Below, one piece after another: positions 10,942 through 21,347 of a stretch of 64,000 nucleotides of DNA. This DNA is from Volvariella volvacea V23 (lineage: Eukaryota; Basidiomycota; Agaricomycetes; Agaricales; Pluteaceae). The stretch lies in assembly GCA_000349905.1 (NCBI GenBank), contig KB722779.1, forward strand, positions 1-64,000, written 5' to 3'. A program made the translations under genes and the position numbers. The notes under the pieces are model-generated. The model had not been told where the DNA came from and did not search any database. It was given only the letters and a program-made list of their open reading frames with translations. Position 1 is the stretch's first letter, and the number at the start of each line of letters is the position of its first letter.

Positions 10942-13900
10942 ATGCTACCCCGGAGAGCCAAGGACAGCGATGCCGTGGTGTCAGCCAAAGAGGCTGAACC
11001 AAAAACCATGAACGAAGCCTCTAGCCGTGATGAAGAGAAGCACGACTACACTTCCAGTGAGGACTCAAGTAGCGACATTGGAATTTTGGACAGCGCTCGA
11101 GATATTGCCACACATGTCATCAGCGTTGCAGATGACCCGACACTCAACCCTTGGACTGTGCGGGCCTTTGTCATCGGTATTGGTCTATCTGCTTTTGGTG
11201 GAGTATTGGGTGAGTGAGGCACCATATTAGGTCAACTCTTACGGTAATTACGCCTCTGCGTATACAGCGGAGATATACTACTTCAAACCAGTAAGCGACA
11301 ATTAGTATCAAGGACAGGAGCTTAAGCTTAAATGACCCTGGCGTTAGCAAACCGTCCTAGTATCGACAATGTTCCTGGCCATTATTTCGTATGTCCTAGG
11401 CATATTCATGGAGACTATCATTCCATCTCGTGGAATGTTCCGTTACCTCAACCCCGTGCGCAGTTTGCCTTGAATTTAACGCTGGGCGATTAAACGGCCA
11501 CGTTTTTCTAGCATGCCTTCAACAAGAAGGAGAATGCATTCATTGTCATCATGTCTAGTGCTGCTGCCAATTCTGCACTAGGCACAGAGGTCTTGGCGGT
11601 TCAACGGCTGTTCTACAATATTACTCCCAACGCTGGTGCCGGTATTTTGTAAGTTGCCTATCTGCTCATTGTCAATTAGCGACTCCTTAATCGTGTACAC
11701 AAGCCTTTTATTCTCGAGTCAACTCCTCGGTGAGTTTACAACACCTGGCATGATTACAACCAGCTTACATGTCCCTCAGGCTATGGGATAGGAGGACTGT
11801 TTAGATGTATGTTTTCTATCGAGCCCCATGAACTTTCTCAACTTGACAAACCCCCCTTCAGCTGTCCTACTCTACCCATCCAAAATGCTTTACCCAGGAG
11901 TACTTCCCCTACTCTCGATGTTCGATACCCTATTCAAAGACTCGACGGCCACAACCACGGCAGGCGCCTCGCTAAGAACGAACAAGAAACTCAAGCTTTT
12001 CTGGATTGCATTCACTGCGTAAGCCAGCCCCTGAATCTTTTCTTCATTAGGTGTAGTCTAAGGGCCAACGAACAGGATATTTATCTGGGAGATCTTCCCA
12101 GAATGGATATTTCCATTACTGACAGGGTTCTCGATCTTTTGTCTCGCCAACCCTCGTTCGCAAGATTTTACTCGCATCTTTGGTGGCACTAATGGAAACG
12201 AGGGCTTGGGATTATTGTCTTTGTGTTTGGACTGGCAATATATTTCTGGTGGTAGGTTCGTGTGCACCGAGTGTGTGGATGCGATGGGTTAATGGGTTGG
12301 TGTTCAAGGTTATAACCCTATGGCGATTCCCCTCAGGGCTCAGACCTCCAATTTTATTGGCTACATTCTATGCATGTCAGTCGTATGAACGCTCCCGTCT
12401 GCGAGACTACTAACGCGCTCGACCTATCAGGGTAGTATTCTGCGGAGTGTACTACGGCAACATATGGCAGTCTAAAAGCTTCCCATTCGTACGCAGCTTC
12501 CCCTTTCCGCTGAGTGTTTTCCTGACCTGGAGTCAAGCTATCCCAAGAGTTATTCTATGCGAACGGCACCGTTTACGACCAACTTTTAATTTTAAACGAC
12601 AAGCTCGAGGTTGACCCTCAGCTCCTTGAACAACAGGGGCTAGTACGTATTGAATATGCCCAGTCTCGTGATTGACGATCTAACCCGCACACAACACACA
12701 GCCATTCTACGCAGGGACATGGGTTGTGCAACTCCTCACAACCAACCTCGGGATGGCGGCTACGTTTACCCATCTCCTCATTTGGAATTTCGACGATATC
12801 AAGTCTGCATGGAGTTGGATGACACCTTCCTCCATCAAGTCCAAGTGGCGAGAGTTTGATTGGAGGTTTTGGAAACATGATGGTATGAGGACTCAGCAAG
12901 AAGGCCAGGTGAAGGATTTGGACCCACATTATAGGGAGATGTTGAAAGTAAGTCAGTGGTTCGAATTGCGGGATCTAATGCTTAACCAAGTCTCTTAGTA
13001 TCCGGATGCCCCTAATAGCTGGTATCTTGTTACCTTGTTAATCTCTATGGTCGCGTCGCTGGTGATCATATACAAGACGGACTCGACGCTCTCGTGGTAC
13101 GTCGAAACTTGCCTTTTCCCCAAGCCAACCTGACCTTGTCGATGAACACTAGGTGGGGATTTATTATATCTATTCTGCTGGCGACAGTTTCTATTCTATT
13201 TTTTTTGGGACATTGTATGCGATGACAGGCTTGGCATTTATTATTCAACCGTTTGTCCAAGTGAGTCGCATTCCATTTGGGTGCATTCATGATGAGTGAA
13301 TGGCGAGCTCCTTTTGTAGATGATCGGAGGGTTCATCCACCTGGGCAAACCCATGGCAAATATGTATTTTGTTCTCTTCAGTTATAGTAAGTACTTACAT
13401 CAACTGAATGCGCAAGCCGAAATAAAGTTGAACATGTGGTCAGACTCTGTTACTCAAGCGCAGCTACTCCTTCGTGACCTGAAAATTGCGCAGTGTAAGT
13501 TTAGGTTACTCCTTTTTGTATCATCACCTGACAAGTATGTTGCAGATGCCAAGCTGCCTCCAAGAGCTGCGTTCACAGCTCAGATTCTTGGGACCCCCCT
13601 CGGAGCGGTTTTTAACTTTGGTATGTTGAAAGGCATCACCACCATTAATATGAATCTCACCCTGTCACATCATCAGTGCTCATGAATTCGATCATTGATA
13701 ATCAACGAGACATTCTACTTTCCGTAGAAGGAACAAACATCTGGTCAGGCCAACAACCGCAACAGTACAACTCTCAAGCCATCGCTTGGGGCGGCCTAAG
13801 GTCCGTCGCTGTCCCGCATCGCTCTTATATAGAACTAAACAAGCTCTCTGATGTAGCCACGAGCTTTTCGCGATCGGCAAGAAATACCAATTTGTCGCTT

Positions 13901-14565
13901 GGGCTTATGTCTTTGGATTGCTTGTTCCTATCCCGTTTTGGGTCATTCACAAGTTATGGCCTAAATTAAGGGCCGACTACCTATACACACCTGTCATCTG
14001 GTACGTAGCACAATCCCTCGTCACGTCTTTTTTGACCTCGATCATTTCTTGGTCAGCTATTACATCGGATGGCTGTGCGTCGGCATTAATTCCTCCATTT
14101 TCTCCTACTTTTCGTTCGCGTACTTCTCGCAATGGTGGCTGAGGACAAGATACCCGAAATGGTTCGCAAAGTATAATTATATTCTGGCAGCCGCTCTTGA
14201 TGGTGGGACTCAGGTAAGACACGATACCTGTCTACCTCGCGTTGCTGCGCAGTTCCATTCCCCCCAACTCTATTTCTGGTGGTGGACTAACCTAAATGCG
14301 TTGCTAACGACCGCATCTGTCGATTATAGGTCATGGTGTTTATTTTATCCTTCGCCGTGCAAGGGGCTTCTGGGGATTCCCATTTATTCCCGCAATGGTG
14401 CGTTGCGTGTTCTTGTCAGGACCTGCTTTATCTGAACCTTAATTGTGCCTTTCAGGTGAGGTGCTAATCAAGCAGGTGAGTCTTCATGAGCCAATATCAG
14501 GAGTAAGGTTGAACCTTCTTCTAGGAAATTACGACCGTTGCGCGTTCATTGATACCTCAGGTTAG
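10942..14565 (+). pseudogene. Fungal oligopeptide transporter (OPT family), two apparent lesions
   Basis: OPT proteins are proton-coupled importers of small peptides with about 14-16 membrane segments. The spliced product is nearly full length. It has an acidic cytoplasmic N-terminus, then the family block FNKKENAFIVIMSS with NSALGTEVLAVQ. Next come LLYPSKMLYPGVLP, FIWEIFPEWIFPLLTGF, GGTNGNEGLGLLSLCLDWQY, NPMAIPLRAQTSNFIGYI and GKPMANMYFVLFSY. Near the end are SVTQAQLLLRDLKIAQYAK and the closing GANQAGNYDRCAFIDTSG. More than fifteen short introns splice cleanly. Two defects stand out. A run of eight T (13199-13206) shifts the frame by one inside a membrane segment. An in-frame TGA at 14457-14459 sits where the family has the second Trp of its QWWG ending. 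Either the gene is recently dead, or these are sequencing or splicing misreadings. Transporter identity is firm; inactivity is an inference. Confidence 0.88.
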
Positions 14566-15540
14566 TGGGGCCGTACATTACGCTTCAATGATGTGTATTA
14601 GGCATTTTATGTTTGCCAGATTGCCTTATTCGTGCACCTACTCGGATTGTGCCCTAAGGTTTAAGGTGTGATCATTGTATACGGCGTTGGCACTCGCCTT
14701 CGCTTCCAAGACCCCAGTTTGACTGCTTGGAGCGCGCCAGTGTGTGGTATACATTCACATGCTCCAAGAGTCTCTCTGGCTCCGCTACCTCGTGCAAGAG
14801 CCACTGAATACTAACTCTCGCATTCCCAAAAGTCAGACTCCGAGAATCGGGTAGAAAGTCTCGATGGAGTTCCTAAAATGGTGGGATTCAGTGGATATTC
14901 TTGCTTGCTCCCTGATGGGGTAAGATAAGCAAGCGAGGTTGAAGGATGTCCAGCTCGGAAGCTCACTATCGTCAAGCGCGAGGCGCATGCGATTCATGTC
15001 TATTGAGCCACAGTGGTGTCGAATTCTTTCATGCAAGGTAGTCGATGGTCGTTGACAGTTATGTACATTCGAACGACGTCATGGCCGCCAACGCTGATAT
15101 GTCCTAATCAAGGGCGGGTGCTACATCAAGCATCCACGCCGGGCCGCAGGAGGAGTATATGCGGAGGCTTATTACTTCCTACCATGACAATTCAAGGAAT
15201 CCAAACGCACATGGAGAAGCTGAATGGAAGCTTTTACACATACAGAATTATATATATACGATCGTACCGCCTTCTCCAGGGTAAGGTTTTTGCCTCAGTT
15301 TGTTTGGATGACGGATACCCATACATCCCGCATTGATGCCCTCGGGCGACCAAATCCATATTGTGGATCCTGATCTTGGATTTTTGGATATAATTGAACC
15401 CGCGACGATGATCGCGATGGGCGGATGGAGTTGCGATAGCATCAGGAGATCGTCCATCTCACATCGACGAAGGTGCCTTTTGTTGGTAATTCTCCTGCCA
15501 AAATTAGGACATGCCGAGCTTGCATTGGATAAATCGGTGC
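14566..15540. other. Intergenic downstream of transporter, no gene seen
   Basis: No open frame here gives a recognisable domain on either strand. Codon-level order is poor. Confidence 0.4.
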
Positions 15541-15888
15541 TTATTCGATTGCGACCTGAGCACCCTGACCACCTAGCGCACTTGCAAAACCCGAAACTAC
15601 GAATTTTTTTGCCTGCAGCGCCTTGACAAATCGAGCGCAGTTTTGTTGTACATCACACTGGAACATTGAAATGACTATCTTATAGCTGAACTTTTGATAA
15701 TGGTGTACAGCGTTTACCAACATGTCAGGGGCAGCAACGTCATCGAAGTTACAAGATAAGATGTACCTCGTAAGCCCCCGGGGCCCATCTCCCGTGATGT
15801 TCAATTCACTGTCAGTGAACCGACAAAAGCCACCGTGGACGCGGAATGTCAATCGGGCATTGACAGTTATTATCCTATCTCCATGCAC
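15541..15888 (-). CDS. Possible small unrecognised protein or exon
   Basis: An open frame of 115 codons with balanced composition and alternating hydrophobic pattern. Examples are VNAVHHYQKFSYKIVISMF and the ending VVSGFASALGGQGAQVAIE. I recognise no family. It could be the last exon of a gene, a relic or chance. No clear upstream exon was found. Confidence 0.2.
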   Translation of the reverse strand: MHGDRIITVNARLTFRVHGGFCRFTDSELNITGDGPRGLTRYILSCNFDDVAAPDMLVNAVHHYQKFSYKIVISMFQCDVQQNCARFVKALQAKKFVVSGFASALGGQGAQVAIE

Positions 15889-16243
15889 TTCAAGGTGTTA
15901 CAATACAATATCCGTGCGGCCTTAGTACTTATCTGTCAGTGCAAAGAAAGTATCCCCTAGGCCTTCGGGCAGGGGAGTCTCCCAGACACTTCTTGTAGAA
16001 ATGGTGCCGTAACCAAGAAGCTATTCGGAAGGATTAGGATACCCAACTTAGTGAGATAAGCTCAAATATCAGGAGAGCAGTGCAGATTAGGATAGCCCAT
16101 CACCCCCGGTTCCTCGATCGACCGTTCCCATAGAACAATCGCTGGGTGATAGGTTATCGTCTGGCAATCTCCTGAGTAATTTAGATTCATACTTTCCTGC
16201 TTAACGTCGCATTCAATATAATTAGAAGAAGAGTTTATACCAT

Positions 16244-16780
16244 TTGAGGAGCCCCGCAGATCGCACAGATGGCATCAAAAGAATTTCAGTTGGGCCAATC
16301 GCATTTGTCCTTGTTCCTACACGATTGCAACTCGCTGCTCCACCGGAAAGATGGCAACTGGTATATCGCGAGGAGTCGCAACAACGGCTCGCGTGGAGCA
16401 CAGGTTACAATTCTTTGGAAACGACTTGAGCTACTGGACCGGACTCCGGCCCAAAGAGCGGATGCATTTCTTATTTCCACTAGTCATTTCCAATAGTCCT
16501 GGATGCATTTAGGAATCTCCTCCACGACTTTCAAGACAAGTACATAAATGGTCTGCTTTTACATTCTAAGGATGGCCGCCCGTGGGGGATCCACATGAAG
16601 AGACTTACAAAGAGCGTGAATCATCAATGAACTCATTGTTGGGGGTGGCTTTGATACCGCCAAAGTACTGGCCCATCCTGCTGTCCCGGGGCTTTGCGAC
16701 ATGGCGACGACGGGCACTGTGTTCCCGGCTTTCGCAATTCTGTTGATCCTGTGCTGTAAGACAGCATGCATATGCAAACC
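16244..16780 (+). pseudogene. Coding-like relic spread over several frames
   Basis: Protein-like stretches follow each other on the plus strand but in different frames. They are LVYREESQQRLAWSTGYNS (about 16358-16414), then FFGNDLSYWTGLRPKERMHF (about 16411-16470), then AFRNLLHDFQDKYINGLLLH (about 16507-16566), then DGRPWGIHMKRL. A further piece reads GGFDTAKVLAHPAVPGLCDM (about 16646-16705). I could not join them with convincing introns. The most economical view is a degraded gene of a family I do not recognise; an unusual intron pattern is the alternative. Confidence 0.25.
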
Positions 16781-17573
16781 TGTAATCTTGTTATTCATCC
16801 ATTGTATTATCCCCGGTCCGACAGCCATTCCAAAGAACGTGCCAAAACCGTCCTGTATGCAACGGCCTCATTCTGGTACAAATGGAGGTGAAAATGTGAT
16901 ATGCTTCAATGATGAGCGCACCTTCACGGCAGGGCGTGCCAGTGTGTGATAATGGAGCCATTACAAGAAGCACCTACACGTTGCCCAAACCATTGTACGG
17001 CTCGAAACACCCGCCAATTGTTCGGCGTTCCGTGATGTCAAGAATAAGGCTCGGGCTATGCCGCCTTGTGAATAACTGTGGCATCCAAAAGGAAAAATGG
17101 GGGGAGCCTTGGTCCCGGTATTAGCTACAAAATTTGCGATTAGAGCGGTGTGGCGAGAAGCAATACCATGCACACGGTGGACTAGGAGATGAACATACTT
17201 CTAAAAAAGTCCGGTCGTTGTTTTTAATATCTGATAGCAAGTATGTATGCATAAATTCATGCTGAACCTCGGATAAACCCAGGGGTTGTATTCTGGCCGA
17301 GTCAGCGACCTTCGGAGGTTATGCTCATGCTATGGTTCGGGGTTAAGCCCCTTGTTACGGTATCAAGAGCTTCGTAGGTCCTGTCAGAGGACAGAGTCCG
17401 CATCCTGACTGCAGGAGAGCTGGGAAGCGAAGCAACCCACAGTGCTGGTTATTGAGAGCAGAAGAGACGCACAAACGTCTGATGGTGGAGAGCTTCAGCA
17501 TCAAGCTTATCTTATCATTCACGTGACCTACACGAAACAAAGTCCGGATGCTATCAATCCTTCTTTCCAAGCC
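16781..17573. other. Upstream region of MED22, no gene seen
   Basis: Short frames at 16781-17175 overlap on both strands and none shows a domain. The segment just before 17574 is open upstream of the MED22 ATG but looks like leader sequence. Confidence 0.4.
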
Positions 17574-18159
17574 ATGTCAATGTCCGAAATTCCTCAAACC
17601 GATGTATCTCGTCCGTCAGCACTGCCTACGGCCAGCTTGTTACACCGCGCAACTGTAACCCAACCCCTGATAGAACAAGATTCTGCTGAGTATCTGGATG
17701 CTATTGAAGAGGAATGGAACAAGAAGATTGACGTTGAGGTTGAAACTCTTGTTGACGGGATGGTCGATTTGGTCAGTCTGGCCTCGGTAAGCAGAAAGCC
17801 TTTTGCAGTGTGTGTTGCTTCTGATAAAGAGAGCGACGCCTATCTAGATAGGCGATAAAGACAAATTCCGAATCGCACAGGAAGCGTTTCAAGCGCAGTC
17901 CCGTGCCGAATCTATGGTGCATCTCTTGTCGCTGCATCACATCGTGTACATGAAGAGGCTTATTGTAGCTTAGGTCCGCGCTGCGAATACCCTGCTTTCC
18001 ATTACCCACTCCATGAAGCTCTTGTTACTCCTCTCCGACGAGTCCCAAATCACACTTCGCCGAGACGCGGAGTTGAAGAAAGTGCAGGAAGAAAGAGAAG
18101 AAGCGCGACAGAAAGTAGCACAGCTACTCGATGAACTCCTGAAGCCACAGCATGAATGA
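17574..18159 (+). CDS. MED22: Mediator complex subunit 22
   Basis: MED22 (yeast Srb6) is a small helical subunit of the Mediator head module, which links transcription factors to RNA polymerase II in the nucleus. Exons 17574-17786, 17848-17916 and 17974-18159 splice in frame. The hallmark block is intact: YLDAIEEEWNKKIDVEVET, then LVDGMVDLVSLA, then DKDKFRIAQEAFQAQ, then ESMVRAANTLLSITHSMKLL. A charged coiled-coil tail (KKVQEEREEARQKVAQLL) ends the protein. Length, about 155 residues, fits the family. The start gives MSMSEIPQTD; an ATG six bases on is equally possible. Identification is by motif order and is strong. Confidence 0.88.
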
Positions 18160-19480
18160 GGATCAATAGGTCCCGATTGATGCAAGAAAGTTTTTTTGCA
18201 TAATTCATCATCACTGGCTTCATGGCGCATTACGGCTGTCGATAGCATTTCCACACCACCACTGCGATTTGATTAATTCAATCGCCTTAATCCCAGAATC
18301 TTGGCGACCCCTCTTTCGTAGTCCACCTTCCTATATCGTACTGGGTGGGCTCTGAAGAGCGATTCCATATTCTTGTCATATTCAATATCACACAATACAT
18401 TGTCACAGACCTCGGTCAATCTCCGAAGCCTCAAAGTCGGGTACCAATGATCAGGTCTTTAAGTGTCGATCTCCAGAAATAGCGGTCGCGACGTCATGCC
18501 TCGGGCGAGTCCCGGCTTATCTGTCGCCTCAGCACTTTCTCCTGTGAACGCCGCCATGATGTTGTAACGATCGCTTCTTCCTAAACCCACGATGTCTTTA
18601 GCCATCAGTCCAAGTCACCTTGTATCCCCGATTTCACAATTCATCGTTTCATTCGTACGATACGACCCCTCTCTTCTCGTCAGGTAGGATTCCATTCCAA
18701 GATTCCCGGTTCTAGGCCGTCCCTCGTGTTATTGAGTCGGACGACGGTGGGCACTGACCGGGCTTCCCTCTGATGTTCACCCTCGCCACGTGCATGCGAT
18801 CTCGATTCGATGCGAGCTTTAAGGGGAAGAACTTCCCTTGGCTGGAAAGTACGGGAGCATGGAACGCGCATCCTTTTGTGGATGGCGGAAGTTGTTGGGA
18901 GTAAAATGCACGCGCCCCTATTAATCCACATCCGAGGAATTCGAGGGATGGATTAAGCGTGAAGTTACCCATCCACCCGTGTTCTTCTTCTGCGTATCGG
19001 CGATGGGCGATAGTCGATGAGATGATATGGCGCAAGAAGTTTGAGCTTGTGATGGGATTCTCCGCCCAGCTATATCGAGATAAGGACGGAGGGTTTCGTG
19101 TTGATCTATACCACTGAGAGCACTCCTGTACATAGCATTAAGTTGTGGTACTATAGTACGCATTCAGCATCGATGAAACCATCTGACCTCTCCTGCTGTC
19201 TCTGTTCTTCACTCATCCTCTTCATCACATGAAAGAGAAGATACGACCCTGGATGGTTGACTTGGATCATAATCTGTGTCAGCCCCACAGCCTTCGTTAT
19301 GCCTGACGGCACGCCGCTGAGAGATGGATGAAACCTCGCCAGTGGTCACCGCTGACTCACCGGTGCGGTTGTTGTAGACTGTCTCGATCCAGACAAAGAC
19401 ATATGGGGATAGCAGATACGGATTTTCTTTGAAATTATCTCTTTACCAATATGGTCTAGACTCTTCGGCCAGTGATCCTC
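18160..19480. other. Intergenic, no gene seen
   Basis: Overlapping short minus-strand frames at 18680-19163 have unconvincing translations. The right end is the promoter region of the tiny-gene array. Confidence 0.4.
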
Positions 19481-19483
19481 ACG

Positions 19484-19551
19484 ACGCGTCGAGTCATTGT
19501 GCTCCCACTGACGCGTCAGACGCGCCGTTCAACGCGTTTCGCGCAGTCATT
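19484..19551. promoter_or_regulatory. Cluster of ACGCGT boxes and shared upstream element, array copy 1
   Basis: ACGCGT occurs at 19484-19489, 19511-19516 and 19532-19537. The last lies inside an element at 19528-19551 that is repeated almost unchanged (two pyrimidine or purine changes plus the flank) before copy 2. ACGCGT is the MluI cell-cycle box bound by the MBF factor in yeasts; whether that holds here is not shown. Confidence 0.5.
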
Positions 19552-19580
19552 TAACCCAACAGGAGCAAATACGGCGGGGG

Positions 19581-19586
19581 TATATC
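19581..19586 (+). promoter_or_regulatory. TATA-like box of array copy 1
   Basis: TATATC lies 50 bases before the ATG at 19631 and just downstream of the shared element. Confidence 0.4.
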
Positions 19587-19630
19587 AAGCTGTTCGATCC
19601 TCCAAGTCGCTCTCAATCTCTACATCTATC

Positions 19631-19978
19631 ATGGGCAAAGGCAACAATAGCACCACCACCAGCTACGGCACCAACAGCCAGGTACGCGATGCGCATATAC
19701 CTAAGACATCTGGCCAATCCTGACCTTTCATCTAATCGCCCTTAGGGAAATCACTGGTGCACCCGCTCAGACTCTAGCGGTGGGAGTGGCTATCACTATT
19801 CCAACACGTAAGCTCCTATGTCGCATTATGACCCGATTATAGGACGCTGACGCGGCTGGGTAGCGATGGGAGCTACTACTACAGCAACCCCAACGGTTCT
19901 ACCTACTACAACAGCGGAGATGGATACTCCCAATACACCTCTCCCAGCGGCCAAACCTACAAATCTACTGGCAAATAA
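19631..19978 (+). CDS. Tiny Tyr/Gly/Ser/Asn-rich protein, array copy 1
   Basis: First of three tandem paralogues; function unknown. Three exons encode roughly 76 residues. Exon 1 is MGKGNNSTTTSYGTNSQ. Exon 2 begins GNHWCTRSD and ends HYSNT. Exon 3 is a nine-residue repeat with Gly at position 2 and Tyr at position 5 or 6: DGSYYYSNP, NGSTYYNSG, DGYSQYTSP, SGQTYKSTG. The frame closes with TAA at 19976-19978. No signal peptide or membrane segment is present, so it is probably intracellular or released by a non-classical route. Matching intron positions in copies 2 and 3 show that the small gene is real. The composition suggests an extended or aggregating structure, which is only inference. Confidence 0.75.
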
Positions 19979-20277
19979 TGTGTATCAGCGTAATGGCGGG
20001 ATATGCGACACGTAGTATTTCAGGTCGCCCTTTGTTGTCATCTTTAAATTGTCTCTGTGTCTTATCCATACCTATCATTGCAACAAGTGTTCGACGTCAA
20101 AGCCAGCCACCCCACATATTATTATGGCAAACTGCACACCTCTCAATGCTAACAATATAAGGCACCGTAGGCCATAGGCTATAGAGTAATTACACTTGTC
20201 CCCACATTGGGTTTTCTTTTACGAACACGGCCCCAAATCACGCACACATCTAACGACTTACGACCCTTCAACACGCA

Positions 20278-20301
20278 TTCAACGCGTTTTGCGTAGTCAT
20301 T
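20278..20301 (+). promoter_or_regulatory. Shared upstream element, array copy 2
   Basis: TTCAACGCGTTTTGCGTAGT followed by CATT matches 19528-19551 with only two base changes. It lies 127 bases before the copy-2 ATG, against 103 in copy 1. A CCAAT pentamer follows at 20309-20313. The element contains one ACGCGT box. Confidence 0.55.
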
Positions 20302-20404
20302 GAGACGACCAATAGGAATAAATATTAGAACCAGTATTTCTAGTCGTCGACCTCCCTTCAACCTGAACTAGTATCCTCACCAGTCTTTCTGGCTCATCTA
20401 TACC

Positions 20405-20781
20405 ATGCCCAGAATCCCCCCTGGCACTGCCAGTGGCAGACGCAGTGGTATGATCATTATCATTAGGTACGGTAGGAATGCCCTGGTATGTGAATGCATA
20501 TATGCAAGCTATTGGACTAGCTTCCTAACCTTTCTACTTAGGGAAATCGCTGGTCTAACCGCCAAGATATGAGGGGTAGGAGGAAGAGTTGGTTTTATAA
20601 TAACGCGTGAGTATCTAATCTCTCGTGTGATTCGGCACCTGGTGCTGAAGTGGCCAGTTACGGTAGCGACGGAAGCTACTATTTTATGCACACCGATGGT
20701 GCCAGCTATTTCAACAATGGGAACGGATTCTCTCGATACACTCCCTCTACCGGGGGAACTTTCAAGTCCACTGGCAAGTGA
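20405..20781 (+). CDS. Tiny Tyr/Gly/Ser/Asn-rich protein, array copy 2
   Basis: Second paralogue of the array, diverged from copies 1 and 3. Exon 1 is longer and basic (MPRIPPGTASGRRSGM, continuing to RYGRNAL) and only keeps phase if the donor after GCCCTG is used. Exon 2 begins GNRWSNRQD, where copies 1 and 3 have Cys at the residue after Trp; here it is Ser. Exon 3 keeps the nine-residue repeat with Phe replacing several Tyr: DGSYYFMHT, DGASYFNNG, NGFSRYTPS, TGGTFKSTG. Stop TGA at 20779-20781. Conserved aromatic positions (Tyr to Phe) suggest selection on structure rather than decay. Confidence 0.68.
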
Positions 20782-21006
20782 GGCGTATTGGCGTAACAGG
20801 GAGATGCATATTCTTCCTAATCTAGTGTATTAACTTGAAGCTCGTGTACTCCATGTCATCTATGTACGAATACAATCTATCTGTCACTGCGCACAGTGTC
20901 AAAGAATAACCCATGGTAATCAGATTAGCCCTGCTGGGATCCCGCATTACGAACATCATGATGGCCTAGACTGAGAACTTGATCAGCATCACACAACAAC
21001 TATAGC

Positions 21007-21347
21007 ATGCCTAGATACTACGACACCGTTGCCACCAGCTACGGCACCAACAACCACGTACGTGAACGTGCATAGTACCCAAGGTATTGAGCGATTCTCC
21101 TAACACTCCTCCTTAGGGAAATCACTGGTGCAACCGTGCGGACGTCATTGGTAGGAGGGGTTACCATTACTCCAATACGTGAGTGTCTTATATTAGGCTT
21201 GACACACGACTTGATGCCATGATGGATAGCAGCGATGGAAGCTACTATTACAGGAACACCGACGGCTCCACCTACTATAATAACGGGAACGGATACTCCC
21301 AATACACCTCTCCCAGAGGTTATGTTTACAGGTCCTCTGGCAGGTAA
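21007..21347 (+). CDS. Tiny Tyr/Gly/Ser/Asn-rich protein, array copy 3
   Basis: Third paralogue, closest to copy 1. Exon 1 is MPRYYDTVATSYGTNNH, sharing SYGTN with copy 1 and MPR with copy 2. Exon 2 begins GNHWCNRAD and ends GYHYSNT. Exon 3 has the repeat DGSYYYRNT, DGSTYYNNG, NGYSQYTSP, RGYVYRSSG. Stop TAA at 21345-21347. The two introns sit at the same places as in the other copies. I did not find the upstream element of copies 1 and 2 before this copy, so its control may differ. Confidence 0.75.
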
